Shown: positions 1 through 7,358, counted from the first letter of the stretch. The stretch is DNA of 11,301 nt from an uncultured Muribaculaceae bacterium (GCA_910589095.1 CAJUSN010000075.1:1-11301), one strand, 5' to 3'. Numbers and translations: made by a program. The notes: generated by a model from the sequence alone, not told the origin.

Positions 1-1
1 T

Positions 2-121
2 GCAGCAGCCAATGTAACCTATACTCAGGAGGAAATGGCAGAAATCAATGCCACACTCGACACAATAGTTATCCAAGGCAACCGCTATAACAGCGATAAC
101 CAGTCGCACATAGGGAACTGA
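2..121 (+). CDS. C-terminal end of a probable aldo/keto reductase (5' partial)
   Basis: An open frame enters from the left edge and ends with TGA at 119-121, giving 39 residues. The segment EEMAEINATLDTIVIQGNRY resembles the C-terminal tail of aldo/keto reductases, where an acidic helix (EE-x-AEI) is followed by a hydrophobic strand and a G-x-RY motif. Members of that family are cytoplasmic NAD(P)H-dependent oxidoreductases with a TIM barrel. The catalytic part lies outside the window, so the substrate cannot be judged and the family call rests on the tail alone. The frame is supported by a strong terminator hairpin 25 bases after the stop. The gene converges on the fructan operon and is probably not part of it. 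Confidence 0.6.
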   Translation, partial: AAANVTYTQEEMAEINATLDTIVIQGNRYNSDNQSHIGN

Positions 122-145
122 ATTTATGCAGTGCATATACAGGGA

Positions 146-193
146 GGCTGCGTCGTAAATGAGAACAGATCTATTTACGGCGCAGCTATTTTT
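146..193 (+). terminator. Rho-independent terminator after the aldo/keto reductase
   Basis: The arms 147-160 (GCTGCGTCGTAAAT) and 173-186 (ATTTACGGCGCAGC) pair over 14 positions with one G-U wobble. A further wobble pair forms at 146/187. The loop is 12 bases, and the 3' side runs into TATTTTT (187-193). This is a textbook intrinsic terminator for the + strand gene ending at 121. Confidence 0.85.
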
Positions 194-256
194 CATGTTA
201 AGTGTAATGAGAATCGGGAGGGAACTGTTTGTTTGACAGTTTCTAAATCGGAAAAT

Positions 257-288
257 CCCCCTATCCATGCTTGAATAGGAGGGCTTTT
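257..288 (-). terminator. Hairpin terminator of the fructan operon
   Basis: CCCCCTAT (257-264) pairs with ATAGGAGGG (275-283) apart from one bulged A, with a 10-base loop. On the minus strand the hairpin is followed by GGGGGATTTTC, a short U tract. On the plus strand it is followed by CTTTT (284-288), so it may work in both directions. It lies 24 bases beyond the fructokinase stop codon, which makes it the likely end of the three-gene minus-strand transcript. Confidence 0.65.
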
Positions 289-306
289 GAAGTGGTTTTC
301 CAAGCG

Positions 307-1185
307 TTAGTCAGTAAGTTCGGGTGGGAGGATGGGCATTGCACCTTTTTTGGTGCAAACGAAAGCGGATGTTTGAACCGCTCTTGAATGAGCCTCAGCA
401 ACTGATTTACCTTTGAGGATGCTGGAGATGAAGGCGGCAGTAAAAGAGTCGCCTGCTCCAACGGTGTCAGCTACCTCAACCTTGGGAGTGGGCTGGAATG
501 ATACGTTTCCGGGTGTGAAAACGTAGCTTCCGTTGATACCACATGTGAGTATAAGCATCCGGAGATTGTATTTTCCGAGAAGTATCCAGCACTTGTCCTG
601 AAGGTCTATTCCGGGATATCCGAACATTCGGCTCACAGTAACGAGTTCCTCATCGTTTATTTTCAATATATTGCACCGCTTCATGGAGTTGCAAAGAATC
701 TCTTTGTTGTAAAAGCCCTGGCGGAGATTGACGTCAAATACAATCAAAGGGTCATTTTCGGCCGGAATGGCATCAAGAAAACGGTTTATGGTGTTGCGTG
801 ACACAACATTGCGCTGCGCGAGCGAGCCGAAGCAAATAGCGCTGGTTTTTTCGGCAAGTTGCTCAAGTTTTGCTGTGTAAGGGATATTATCCCATGCGAC
901 ATTTTCCTTGATTTCATACTGAGGAACACCGGCTTGGTCTATTTCTACCTGTACCGTTCCGGTGGGGTAAGGTACAGTCTCAATCTGATGGGTCAGACCT
1001 TTGGAGGTGAAGTTCTCGATGATTTCATGACCGAGCGGGTCGTTGCCGATGGCACTTACCACACAACTGGGAAGCCCGAATTGAGAAACGTGATAAGCGA
1101 AGTTGGCGGGTGCGCCACCGATTTTCTTTCCTTCGGGGAGAACATCCCAAAGGGCTTCTCCCATTCCGATAACTAATCCTTTCAT
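307..1185 (-). CDS. Fructokinase, PfkB (ribokinase-like) family
   Basis: This 292-residue protein has the normal length and motif order of a PfkB sugar kinase. The N-terminal sugar-binding glycine motif is GGAPANF (residues 23-29). DVNLRQGFY (151-159) and the K-x-NDEE segment (175-180) form the central signatures. DTVGAGDSF (240-248) is the C-terminal PfkB signature, with D246 as the expected catalytic base and the GAG loop as anion hole. The family transfers phosphate from ATP to a sugar. Fructose is the likely substrate because of the overall resemblance to bacterial fructokinases and because the gene is last in an operon with a GH32 fructanase and a sugar importer. The enzyme would be cytoplasmic. 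It starts 12 bases after the stop of the importer gene, implying co-transcription. The ATG at 1185 fits the motif spacing, and no Shine-Dalgarno sequence is seen, as is usual in Bacteroidetes. A kinase for another ketose or ribose is less likely. Confidence 0.92.
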   Translation of the reverse strand: MKGLVIGMGEALWDVLPEGKKIGGAPANFAYHVSQFGLPSCVVSAIGNDPLGHEIIENFTSKGLTHQIETVPYPTGTVQVEIDQAGVPQYEIKENVAWDNIPYTAKLEQLAEKTSAICFGSLAQRNVVSRNTINRFLDAIPAENDPLIVFDVNLRQGFYNKEILCNSMKRCNILKINDEELVTVSRMFGYPGIDLQDKCWILLGKYNLRMLILTCGINGSYVFTPGNVSFQPTPKVEVADTVGAGDSFTAAFISSILKGKSVAEAHSRAVQTSAFVCTKKGAMPILPPELTD

Positions 1186-1197
1186 GATATGATTTTA

Positions 1198-2382
1198 TTA
1201 GATGTTTTTGATTTTCAATGTGTAATAAAGAAGATATATAACTCCAACGGTCATCACTGCTACTGCACCGGTCTGCCCTACAGCATCGGCGGCCAAACCC
1301 ATGGCGAGAGGGAAAACGGTTCCTCCGAACAAACCCATGATCATGAGGCCGGAAACTTCATTCTTTTCATTGGGTGTGTAAACGAGAGCTTGAGAGAAAA
1401 CAACGGAGAATACATTTGAGTTTCCGAATCCAATCAGGCCAATGCCGATATATATCGGTGTCAGTGTGTGGCAAACAAAGAGCATGGCCATAGCAACCAG
1501 CATCATCACAGCACTGATGCCAAAGAATATTTTCGGTGACATGGACCGCAGCAGGAATGCTCCAAGGAAGCATCCGGCGGTTCGGAAAATGAAATAGATA
1601 CTGGTGGCAAATCCGGCTTCTTCAAGCGGAAGTCCAAGACGTTCCATGATTATTTTTGGAGCGATGGTGTTGGTGCCAACATCGATTCCGACATGGCACA
1701 TAATGCCGATGAAGCAAAGAAGGATGAACGGGCGGCCAAGGAGTTTGATACATTCGCCAATACCGGATGCTTTGTCAGGGCGTTCCTCCTGTATAGGGGT
1801 CGCGGCGAGGAGAGAGATCGAGAGGAAGCTGATTACAGAATATATGGCGAACAGTGCGCGCCAACCGAGGCCAAACGTGGGGAAATAGGTTGTAGCCCCC
1901 CATGCGGCCAGAATAGGAGCGAGGAATGATGCAATAGCCTTGACAAATTGGCCGAACGTGAGCGTCGAGGCAAGTTTGTCACCGCTGATAAGGTTGGTGA
2001 CGAGAGGATTCAAAGACGTTTGCATTATAGCGTTGCCAATGCCAAGGAGTGAGAACGAGACCAACATAACGTTATAGCTGTCGCCTGTTACAGGGATTAT
2101 TAGAGAAATAGCAGTGACAATCAAGCTGATAAGCACTGTTTTCTTTCGGCCTATCCGGTTCATGAGCATGCCGGTGGGCACGGAGAAAATCAGGAACCAG
2201 AAGAACACAAGCGAGGGAAACAGGTTTGCCTGAGTGTCTGTGAGGCCAAGGTCCTTCTGAACATAGTTTGATGCTGTTCCAACAAGATCAACGAAGCCCA
2301 TTGCGAAAAAGCACAGCATCACAGGGATCATCTGAACGATCAGACCTTTTTTATCGGTAACGAGATTGAGGTTGGTTTCCAT
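1198..2382 (-). CDS. MFS sugar importer, FucP/FHS-like, probably for fructose
   Basis: This 394-residue inner-membrane protein is rich in long hydrophobic segments, consistent with about 12 transmembrane helices and a hydrophilic central loop near residues 195-212. The major facilitator signature between helices 2 and 3 is visible as GMLMNRIGRKKT (71-82). The segment GIGNAIMQTSLNPLVTNL (114-131) followed by GQFVKAIASFLAP (144-156) recalls the NPYVT and QAFNSIGSxLGP stretches of the FucP-type sugar:proton symporters (FHS family). FHS proteins bring monosaccharides across the inner membrane with protons. The position between a GH32 gene (14-base gap) and a fructokinase gene (12-base gap) suggests that fructose is carried, matching the GH32-importer-kinase order of the B. 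thetaiotaomicron fructan locus. Substrate is inferred from context; the family is secure. Confidence 0.88.
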   Translation of the reverse strand: METNLNLVTDKKGLIVQMIPVMLCFFAMGFVDLVGTASNYVQKDLGLTDTQANLFPSLVFFWFLIFSVPTGMLMNRIGRKKTVLISLIVTAISLIIPVTGDSYNVMLVSFSLLGIGNAIMQTSLNPLVTNLISGDKLASTLTFGQFVKAIASFLAPILAAWGATTYFPTFGLGWRALFAIYSVISFLSISLLAATPIQEERPDKASGIGECIKLLGRPFILLCFIGIMCHVGIDVGTNTIAPKIIMERLGLPLEEAGFATSIYFIFRTAGCFLGAFLLRSMSPKIFFGISAVMMLVAMAMLFVCHTLTPIYIGIGLIGFGNSNVFSVVFSQALVYTPNEKNEVSGLMIMGLFGGTVFPLAMGLAADAVGQTGAVAVMTVGVIYLLYYTLKIKNI

Positions 2383-2396
2383 TTTTGAAATCTGTT

Positions 2397-4229
2397 TCAG
2401 TTTTTGATAGAGTATATTTTCAAGTTCTTGATTTTAGCGCCGGCGCCCTCCGCGCTGACTGTCAGTTTGGTGTAGGGAGTGGTTGGGAAGACAAGATTTG
2501 TCATTACGCCTTTACCGTCATTGGCAAACACTTCCATGCTGGCACGGTCGATAAATATCCTCAACGGGAGAGTGTGGCCACCGTTAAATGTGGGGGCTAC
2601 AGTGACAGCGGGGAAGTCCTGGCTAAAGTCAACTATTCCACTTTCCCGACGATCAAATGAAAGCGTTTCTTGTTGAGGTGCATATGTCAGTATTGACTTC
2701 TCACCGCTGTCGTTGCTGAAGGTTAAAGTTACGGAGTCGCTTTTTCCGGGCATGACATCCATAAGGATTTCGCATACCCCATCGTTTTCCGTGGGAAGTG
2801 CAATCGTTTTGCCTTTTCCTTTAACGTTGAACGACTTCGTATCCACAATTTTTGGACCACGCAGCGCGCTAAGTTCCGGCGACGGAGTCGAAGCTGCGTA
2901 AATTTGACCGTCATTGCCTGTAAAAAGGCTGATTTCACGAGGGAGAGTGTTGGCTGAGCGGAATTGTTTGGTGGGGACTTCAGCTGCATACTGCCAGTTG
3001 CTCATCCAGCCAATCGTCGTACGACGATTGTCGGGGGCATCGCTCCAGCTTACTATAGCATAATTGTCTTTGCCATAATCAAGCCATTTTGTAGGCACGT
3101 TTCCATCTGCGTCTTTATCGGCAGTGAATGTTTTGCCATCAAAATCGCCTACGAAATATTGAATGCCGCTTCCACCGAAAGGGCCGCCGGGATTGATATT
3201 GCACAGTAATACCCATTTTTTGCGGTCAGTGCCATCAACCGGCAATTCGAACAGATCAGGACATTCCCACACTCCATCCTGAGCCCCGAGTCCTTTACCA
3301 AAACTGCTTTGAAGGGTCCATTCCTTCATGTCGGGAGATGTGAATATCAACATCTCGTGATCTAAGGCGTGGGCGAGAACAAGTGTCCACTCTTTGGTGT
3401 CGGAATTCCAGAACATATTCGGGTCTCTTGCTTCACTTTCAAGTGTGATTACAGGATTACCGGGATAAATAGAGAATGTTTCGCCATTGTCCAGACTGTA
3501 AGCGAGGCTTTGTGCCTGGCTTACGCCTGCCGAGGTGTACATGCTGACAACCGCATCTTTGCCAAATCCGGCAGAGTTTTCGGTGTCAATCGCGGAACTG
3601 CCGCTGAAAACCGATCCAAGTCCATTCGGTTCGATAGCCACCGGATGATGTTTCCAATTAACAAGGTCGGGCGATGAAGAATGTCCCCATGTCATGTTCT
3701 GCCACTTTGAGCCGTAAGGATTCCATTGGTAATAGAGGTGCCATTCGCCATCTTTGTAGAACATTCCGTTGGGATCGTTCATCCATCCATATATAGGAGT
3801 ATGGTGGAACGCGGGACGATATTTTTCGCGGTTGGCCACGTCGATAGTGTCGATCAACTGGAAATTACTCCAGCATGCATCCTCCTTGGCTTCGCGCACG
3901 GTTGATCTGTTTTGCGATGTGACGATATTTAGAACCACTTCATGACCTTTGTAAGGGGAAAGGTCAAGGGGGACAGCATAGTCAACTTTGGACTTTGCCA
4001 AACGAACATAGATGGTGCGTTCAAGCTTTCCGTCCACCACAACATTGACCGTGGCGTCATCATAAGATTCCTGAACAGGCAGCATGAGATAATGTGCGTC
4101 ACCATCTACCCGGACTAATGTGTTGTTGGTGCCAAGGTGTTCAATCCTGACCCCGTCAGCGGCATTTGCGGAGAACCCCAAGAGAGGGAGTGCAATCAGC
4201 CCCACAGCAAATTTTGATATTAGGTTCAT
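2397..4229 (-). CDS. GH32 fructanase/fructosidase, secreted, with N-terminal accessory domain
   Basis: This 610-residue GH32 beta-fructosidase carries all three catalytic motifs. WMNDPNG (149-155) holds the nucleophile D152, RDP (268-270) the transition-state stabiliser D269, and WEC (321-323) the acid/base E322. A five-bladed propeller spans about 140-450. A C-terminal beta-sandwich follows, with the typical RIFIDRASMEVFANDG stretch (557-572). The N-terminus (1-24) is a signal peptide ending ANA-AD with no lipobox cysteine, so the enzyme is probably soluble in the periplasm. Residues about 26-130 form an extra beta-rich domain before the propeller, resembling the DUF4980 domain found in Bacteroides GH32 enzymes. 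GH32 enzymes cleave fructosyl bonds in levan, inulin or sucrose; exo release of fructose is the likely mode for a periplasmic member, but linkage preference cannot be read from the sequence. It is the first gene of the minus-strand operon. Confidence 0.94.
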   Translation of the reverse strand: MNLISKFAVGLIALPLLGFSANAADGVRIEHLGTNNTLVRVDGDAHYLMLPVQESYDDATVNVVVDGKLERTIYVRLAKSKVDYAVPLDLSPYKGHEVVLNIVTSQNRSTVREAKEDACWSNFQLIDTIDVANREKYRPAFHHTPIYGWMNDPNGMFYKDGEWHLYYQWNPYGSKWQNMTWGHSSSPDLVNWKHHPVAIEPNGLGSVFSGSSAIDTENSAGFGKDAVVSMYTSAGVSQAQSLAYSLDNGETFSIYPGNPVITLESEARDPNMFWNSDTKEWTLVLAHALDHEMLIFTSPDMKEWTLQSSFGKGLGAQDGVWECPDLFELPVDGTDRKKWVLLCNINPGGPFGGSGIQYFVGDFDGKTFTADKDADGNVPTKWLDYGKDNYAIVSWSDAPDNRRTTIGWMSNWQYAAEVPTKQFRSANTLPREISLFTGNDGQIYAASTPSPELSALRGPKIVDTKSFNVKGKGKTIALPTENDGVCEILMDVMPGKSDSVTLTFSNDSGEKSILTYAPQQETLSFDRRESGIVDFSQDFPAVTVAPTFNGGHTLPLRIFIDRASMEVFANDGKGVMTNLVFPTTPYTKLTVSAEGAGAKIKNLKIYSIKN

Positions 4230-4269
4230 TTTAATAATGGTATTTATTTTTCGGTCAAAAATTCAAGTG

Positions 4270-4277
4270 CAAATCTA
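4270..4277 (-). promoter_or_regulatory. Candidate Bacteroidetes -7 box for the GH32-importer-kinase operon
   Basis: The minus strand reads TAGATTTG, matching the TAnnTTTG -7 consensus of Bacteroidetes. It lies 40 bases from the GH32 start codon, leaving a short leader of roughly 30 bases. No convincing -33 TTTG box is seen at the usual 19-22 base spacing, which would fit a promoter that needs an activator. Confidence 0.5.
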
Positions 4278-4334
4278 CAACTAAATGGATGTTGCGCGAT
4301 ATTAAAAACCGGTCATTATGTAGCAGATTTGTTG

Positions 4335-4361
4335 CATTGCACAAAAAATCATAGTAAATGC
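4335..4361. promoter_or_regulatory. Candidate operator for the fructan regulator, copy 1
   Basis: This 27-base stretch matches 7332-7358 upstream of susC at 24 positions. Its 20-base core is CAAAAAATCATAGTAAATGC. GCATT (4334-4338) and AATGC (4357-4361) form an inverted repeat whose arms are about two helical turns apart. It ends 23 bases before the plus-strand -7 box and lies 57 bases from the minus-strand -7 box, so it could serve either promoter or both. Binding by the regulator encoded next door is inferred. Confidence 0.6.
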
Positions 4362-4384
4362 TCTGTTTTTCATAAATTTATAAT

Positions 4385-4392
4385 TATCTTTG
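4385..4392 (+). promoter_or_regulatory. Candidate -7 box of the regulator gene
   Basis: TATCTTTG matches the Bacteroidetes -7 consensus TAnnTTTG exactly, 28 bases before the regulator's start codon. The same octamer precedes susC. At the expected -33 position there is only CTG (4363-4365), immediately next to the 27-base element. Confidence 0.6.
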
Positions 4393-4420
4393 CAACCCCT
4401 GAATTGACCAATCTGAACCA

Positions 4421-7165
4421 ATGATGAACAGAGTCGTATTATTTGCAATAGGATTTTTAATGCTGTTCCCTATTATTGGATGTAGGGAAGCGACGCATTA
4501 TCGCATAGGTGTTTCGCAATGCAGTCAGGACGACTGGCGGCAAAAAATGAATGATGAAATCAATCGTGAAATAATGTTTCATCCAGAAGCCGAGGTTGAG
4601 ATCCGTTCGGCTGACGACAGCAATGAGAAGCAGATTGCCGACATCCGTTATTTTATGGAGAATGATTTTGATATAATAATAGCGGCTCCCAACGAGGCAG
4701 ATGCCATTACGCCTATAATAAAGGAGGTGTATGAATCGGGCACACCTGTCATTGTATTTGACCGTAATATCAACGGCGACACATACACGGCGGCACAAGG
4801 TGTGGATAATTACAGTATTGGCAAAGCGGCTGCACAGTATGCTCACAATCTAATAGGTGATAAAGGAAAAGTTATTGAAATTTACGGCTTGAAAGGTTCT
4901 ACACCTGCTATTCAAAGGCATGAAGGATTTGTGGATGAAGCAGGGCTCCTCGGGCTGGAAGTTATAGGCTCGGCTCACGGCAACTGGAATTATGAAGACG
5001 CGGCCGTGGTGGCCGATTCATTGCTGAGGGCGCATCCAGATGTGGGCTTGATTTATGCCCATAATGACCGTATGGCAATAGCGGCTTCCGAGATGGCCAA
5101 GAAAAAGGGGATGGCAGTTAAAGTGATAGGCATAGATGCGGCCCCTGAAATAGGTATCAGGGCTGTGGCAGATGGTGTGATAGACGCAACATTTTTATAT
5201 CCTACCGAAGGGTATGGATTGATACGTACGGCATTGGCCATATTGGAGGGCAAGCCTTATGAAAAGGAAACGCGGCTGCCTATGTCGTCGGCAGTGGATA
5301 AGTCGAATGCGGACATACTGCTTCTTCAGAATGAGTCGCTAAAGGAAGAAACTGCTAAAATCAAGCTGCTGAAATCACAGGTTGATGACTATTGGAACCG
5401 CCATTCAGCGCAAACCACGCTGTTTTACGCATCAATAGCCATAGCAGTACTTCTATTTGGCTTCCTCTTTATGATACTGAGGGCATTTTGGCTTCACAAA
5501 CGTCATCAGAATGAACTTGTTGAACAGAATAAATTGCTTGCTCAACAGCGAGATACCGAGAAGCTTCTGAACGAACAAATCAACATGGCTACGCAATCGA
5601 AGCTGATGTTTTTCACGAATGTTTCACATGACCTGCGGACACCTCTGACACTGATTGCGGAACCGGTTGAGCAGCTCGTTAGCGCTGATTATCTTACGCC
5701 GCAGCATCACGCGCTGATGAAGATTGCGAATAAGAATGTGAAGATCTTAAAGCGTCTTATAAATCAAATTCTTGATTTTAGAAAATATGAAAATGGCAAG
5801 TTGCAGATAAATCTCGTTGAGGTTCATATAGCCGAACTCATTCATGATTGGACTGAGTCTTTCACCACTATAGCCCGAAAGAAAGAGATTAAATTGACTG
5901 TGGATGTGAAGATTGATTCATCTGTTACTTTGGCAGTCGATACTGAGAAAATTGAGCGGGTGTTTTTCAATTTGATGTCGAATGCATTTAAATATACATC
6001 CCCTAACGGTAAGATACATTTTACATGCTCATGCGATGACAGTCAGCTGGTGTTTTCGGTAGAAGATACAGGGCAGGGGATTGCAGTTGAGGACCTCGGG
6101 AATATTTTTGATAGATTCTATCAAGTAGACAAGGTGCACCCGAATGGCTCGGGTATAGGCCTCTCACTTGCCAAAGCTTTTGTAGAGCTTCATGGTGGTA
6201 ACATCGAAGTTGAAAGTGCTTTGGGTAAAGGGAGCAAGTTTACCGTGCGGTTACCTGTGAGGCATGTTGAAACAACAGCTGTTTCGGATGTGGGATGCAC
6301 AATCACAGATAATGATGTGGATGCCGAACTTGCGGAGATTGACCTTGAAACGGTTGAAGTGGGCAATGATAAGCCTCTGTTGTTGATTATAGATGATAAT
6401 GCTGATATAAGAAAAATGGTCCGCGAACTGCTCTCTGACGGCTATGGAATCATAGAGACGCCGAATGGGAAGGAGGGCATTAGGCTTGCATCCAAATATG
6501 TGCCTGATTTGATTATCTGCGATGTCATGATGCCGATAATGGACGGGTTGGAGTGCTGCCGTCGCATCAAGCATGAGGTTTCCACGTCCCACATTCCTGT
6601 TCTCATGCTTACTGCTTGCAGCATGGATGAGCAGCGCATGCAAGGATATCAAAGCGGTGCGGATGGATATCTGTCTAAGCCTTTCAATTCCAAGATGCTG
6701 AAAATGCGCTGTGAGAATCTGGTGGAGAATCGCAAAAGGATAAAGAATGTGCTGAGTGCGAGCGGTCCCATTTCAGCCGAAACCGCAGTTACAAAAGAGC
6801 GGAAAACACCGTTGGTTGCGGGCTCCGATATAGACAATGAATTCTATGAACGGTTGCTAAATCTTATACATAAAGAAATGAGCAATCCTGAACTTAACAT
6901 CGATACGCTGGCTTCAAAAATGGGATTTGGACGTTCTCAGCTTTATAGGAAGGTTAAAGCTCTGACAAATTATTCTCCGCTTGAGCTTTTGCGCAAAATC
7001 AGATTGAATAAAGCTCGAGAGTTGCTTTCTACAACTGATAAGCCGATAGGCGAAATTGCGTATGAAGTGGGATTCTCGGCGCCGGCATATTTTACAAGGG
7101 TGTTTCGTGAGATGTATGGTGAATCACCGTCGGACTTGAGGATAAGGTTGGGGATGAAAGAATAA
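4421..7165 (+). CDS. Hybrid two-component system regulator (HTCS) with periplasmic sugar-binding sensor
   Basis: This 914-residue protein joins sensor, kinase and transcription factor in one chain. A signal/anchor segment (1-21) ends in a lipobox-like IIGC. Residues about 26-300 are a LacI/ribose-binding-type periplasmic sensor (IGVSQCSQDDWR 29-40, DRNINGDTY 114-122, GLKGSTPAIQRHEGF 156-170). A membrane helix lies at about 334-356. The histidine kinase has NVSHDLRTPLT (H403), N-box FFNLMSNAFKYT (515-526), DTGQGI (549-554) and GSGIGLSLAK (576-585). The receiver domain has D658/D659, phospho-acceptor D701, T731 and K753. A C-terminal AraC-type helix-turn-helix spans about 820-910. No key residue is missing. 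It has the domain plan of B. thetaiotaomicron BT1754, whose sensor binds fructose and which activates a fructan locus. The flanking GH32, fructokinase and SusC/D genes make the same role likely. Of the tandem ATG codons at 4421 and 4424, the first was taken. Confidence 0.93.
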   Translation: MMNRVVLFAIGFLMLFPIIGCREATHYRIGVSQCSQDDWRQKMNDEINREIMFHPEAEVEIRSADDSNEKQIADIRYFMENDFDIIIAAPNEADAITPIIKEVYESGTPVIVFDRNINGDTYTAAQGVDNYSIGKAAAQYAHNLIGDKGKVIEIYGLKGSTPAIQRHEGFVDEAGLLGLEVIGSAHGNWNYEDAAVVADSLLRAHPDVGLIYAHNDRMAIAASEMAKKKGMAVKVIGIDAAPEIGIRAVADGVIDATFLYPTEGYGLIRTALAILEGKPYEKETRLPMSSAVDKSNADILLLQNESLKEETAKIKLLKSQVDDYWNRHSAQTTLFYASIAIAVLLFGFLFMILRAFWLHKRHQNELVEQNKLLAQQRDTEKLLNEQINMATQSKLMFFTNVSHDLRTPLTLIAEPVEQLVSADYLTPQHHALMKIANKNVKILKRLINQILDFRKYENGKLQINLVEVHIAELIHDWTESFTTIARKKEIKLTVDVKIDSSVTLAVDTEKIERVFFNLMSNAFKYTSPNGKIHFTCSCDDSQLVFSVEDTGQGIAVEDLGNIFDRFYQVDKVHPNGSGIGLSLAKAFVELHGGNIEVESALGKGSKFTVRLPVRHVETTAVSDVGCTITDNDVDAELAEIDLETVEVGNDKPLLLIIDDNADIRKMVRELLSDGYGIIETPNGKEGIRLASKYVPDLIICDVMMPIMDGLECCRRIKHEVSTSHIPVLMLTACSMDEQRMQGYQSGADGYLSKPFNSKMLKMRCENLVENRKRIKNVLSASGPISAETAVTKERKTPLVAGSDIDNEFYERLLNLIHKEMSNPELNIDTLASKMGFGRSQLYRKVKALTNYSPLELLRKIRLNKARELLSTTDKPIGEIAYEVGFSAPAYFTRVFREMYGESPSDLRIRLGMKE

Positions 7166-7206
7166 TAAATTCCAACACTTACATCTGCGTGAGAACTATA
7201 TTTCTT

Positions 7207-7256
7207 AAGGGCCGGATCATGAAAAATGATGCGGCCCTTTGAATTGGCCGGCTTTT
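7207..7256 (+). terminator. Terminator region after the regulator gene
   Basis: AAGGGCCG (7207-7214) pairs with CGGCCCTT (7232-7239). ATCAT/ATGAT extends the stem inside a single G-G mismatch, around a GAAAA loop. The 3' side has only three T residues. A second, overlapping hairpin pairs CGGCC (7232-7236) with GGCCG (7246-7250) and is followed by GCTTTT, a better U tract. The two cannot form together. Either one would separate the regulator transcript from susC. Confidence 0.65.
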
Positions 7257-7331
7257 AAACACACTCTCATAGGTTCATTTATTCTTCTCAAGTTCTTATT
7301 AAAAATTGTGCATAATAGATTAAATCCTGAC

Positions 7332-7358
7332 CATTGATCAAAAAATCATAGTCAATGC
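7332..7358. promoter_or_regulatory. Candidate operator for the fructan regulator, copy 2
   Basis: This copy differs from 4335-4361 at only three of 27 positions. The 20-base core is CAAAAAATCATAGTCAATGC. Its ends CATTGA (7332-7337) and TCAATG (7352-7357) are a perfect inverted repeat with a 14-base spacer. It ends 35 bases before the susC -7 box, a suitable place for an activator of AraC type. Its role is inferred from conservation and position. Confidence 0.65.

Larger units (their letters stand above)
4230..4420. promoter_or_regulatory. Divergent regulatory region between the GH32 operon and the regulator
   Basis: This 191-base AT-rich region separates two genes that read away from each other, so it must hold promoters in both directions. 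It contains a minus-strand -7 candidate (4270-4277), a plus-strand -7 candidate (4385-4392), and the 27-base element also found upstream of susC (4335-4361). No open frame of note is seen within it. Confidence 0.8.

Noticed and set aside
223..241. Small inverted repeat AACTGT/ACAGTT with a 7-base loop between the two terminators.
   Set aside because: Six pairs without a clear U tract or promoter context; such repeats are common by chance in AT-rich spacers.
859..1176. A plus-strand open frame of 105 codons opposite the fructokinase gene.
   Set aside because: It lies fully inside a well-supported gene on the other strand and its protein has no recognisable family features.
4264..4290. A weak resemblance to the 27-base element (TGCAAATC and TAAATG) over the GH32 -7 box.
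   Set aside because: Only short pieces match and gaps are needed; it is not better than expected in an AT-rich spacer.
4309..4338. Possible extension of the shared element upstream, comparing 4313-4338 with the bases before 7332.
   Set aside because: About half of the positions match, mostly A/T, so the similarity is not distinguishable from composition.
6251..6652. A minus-strand open frame of 133 codons opposite the regulator's receiver domain.
   Set aside because: It is antisense to conserved receiver motifs, shows no family motifs and has no promoter or gene-like context.
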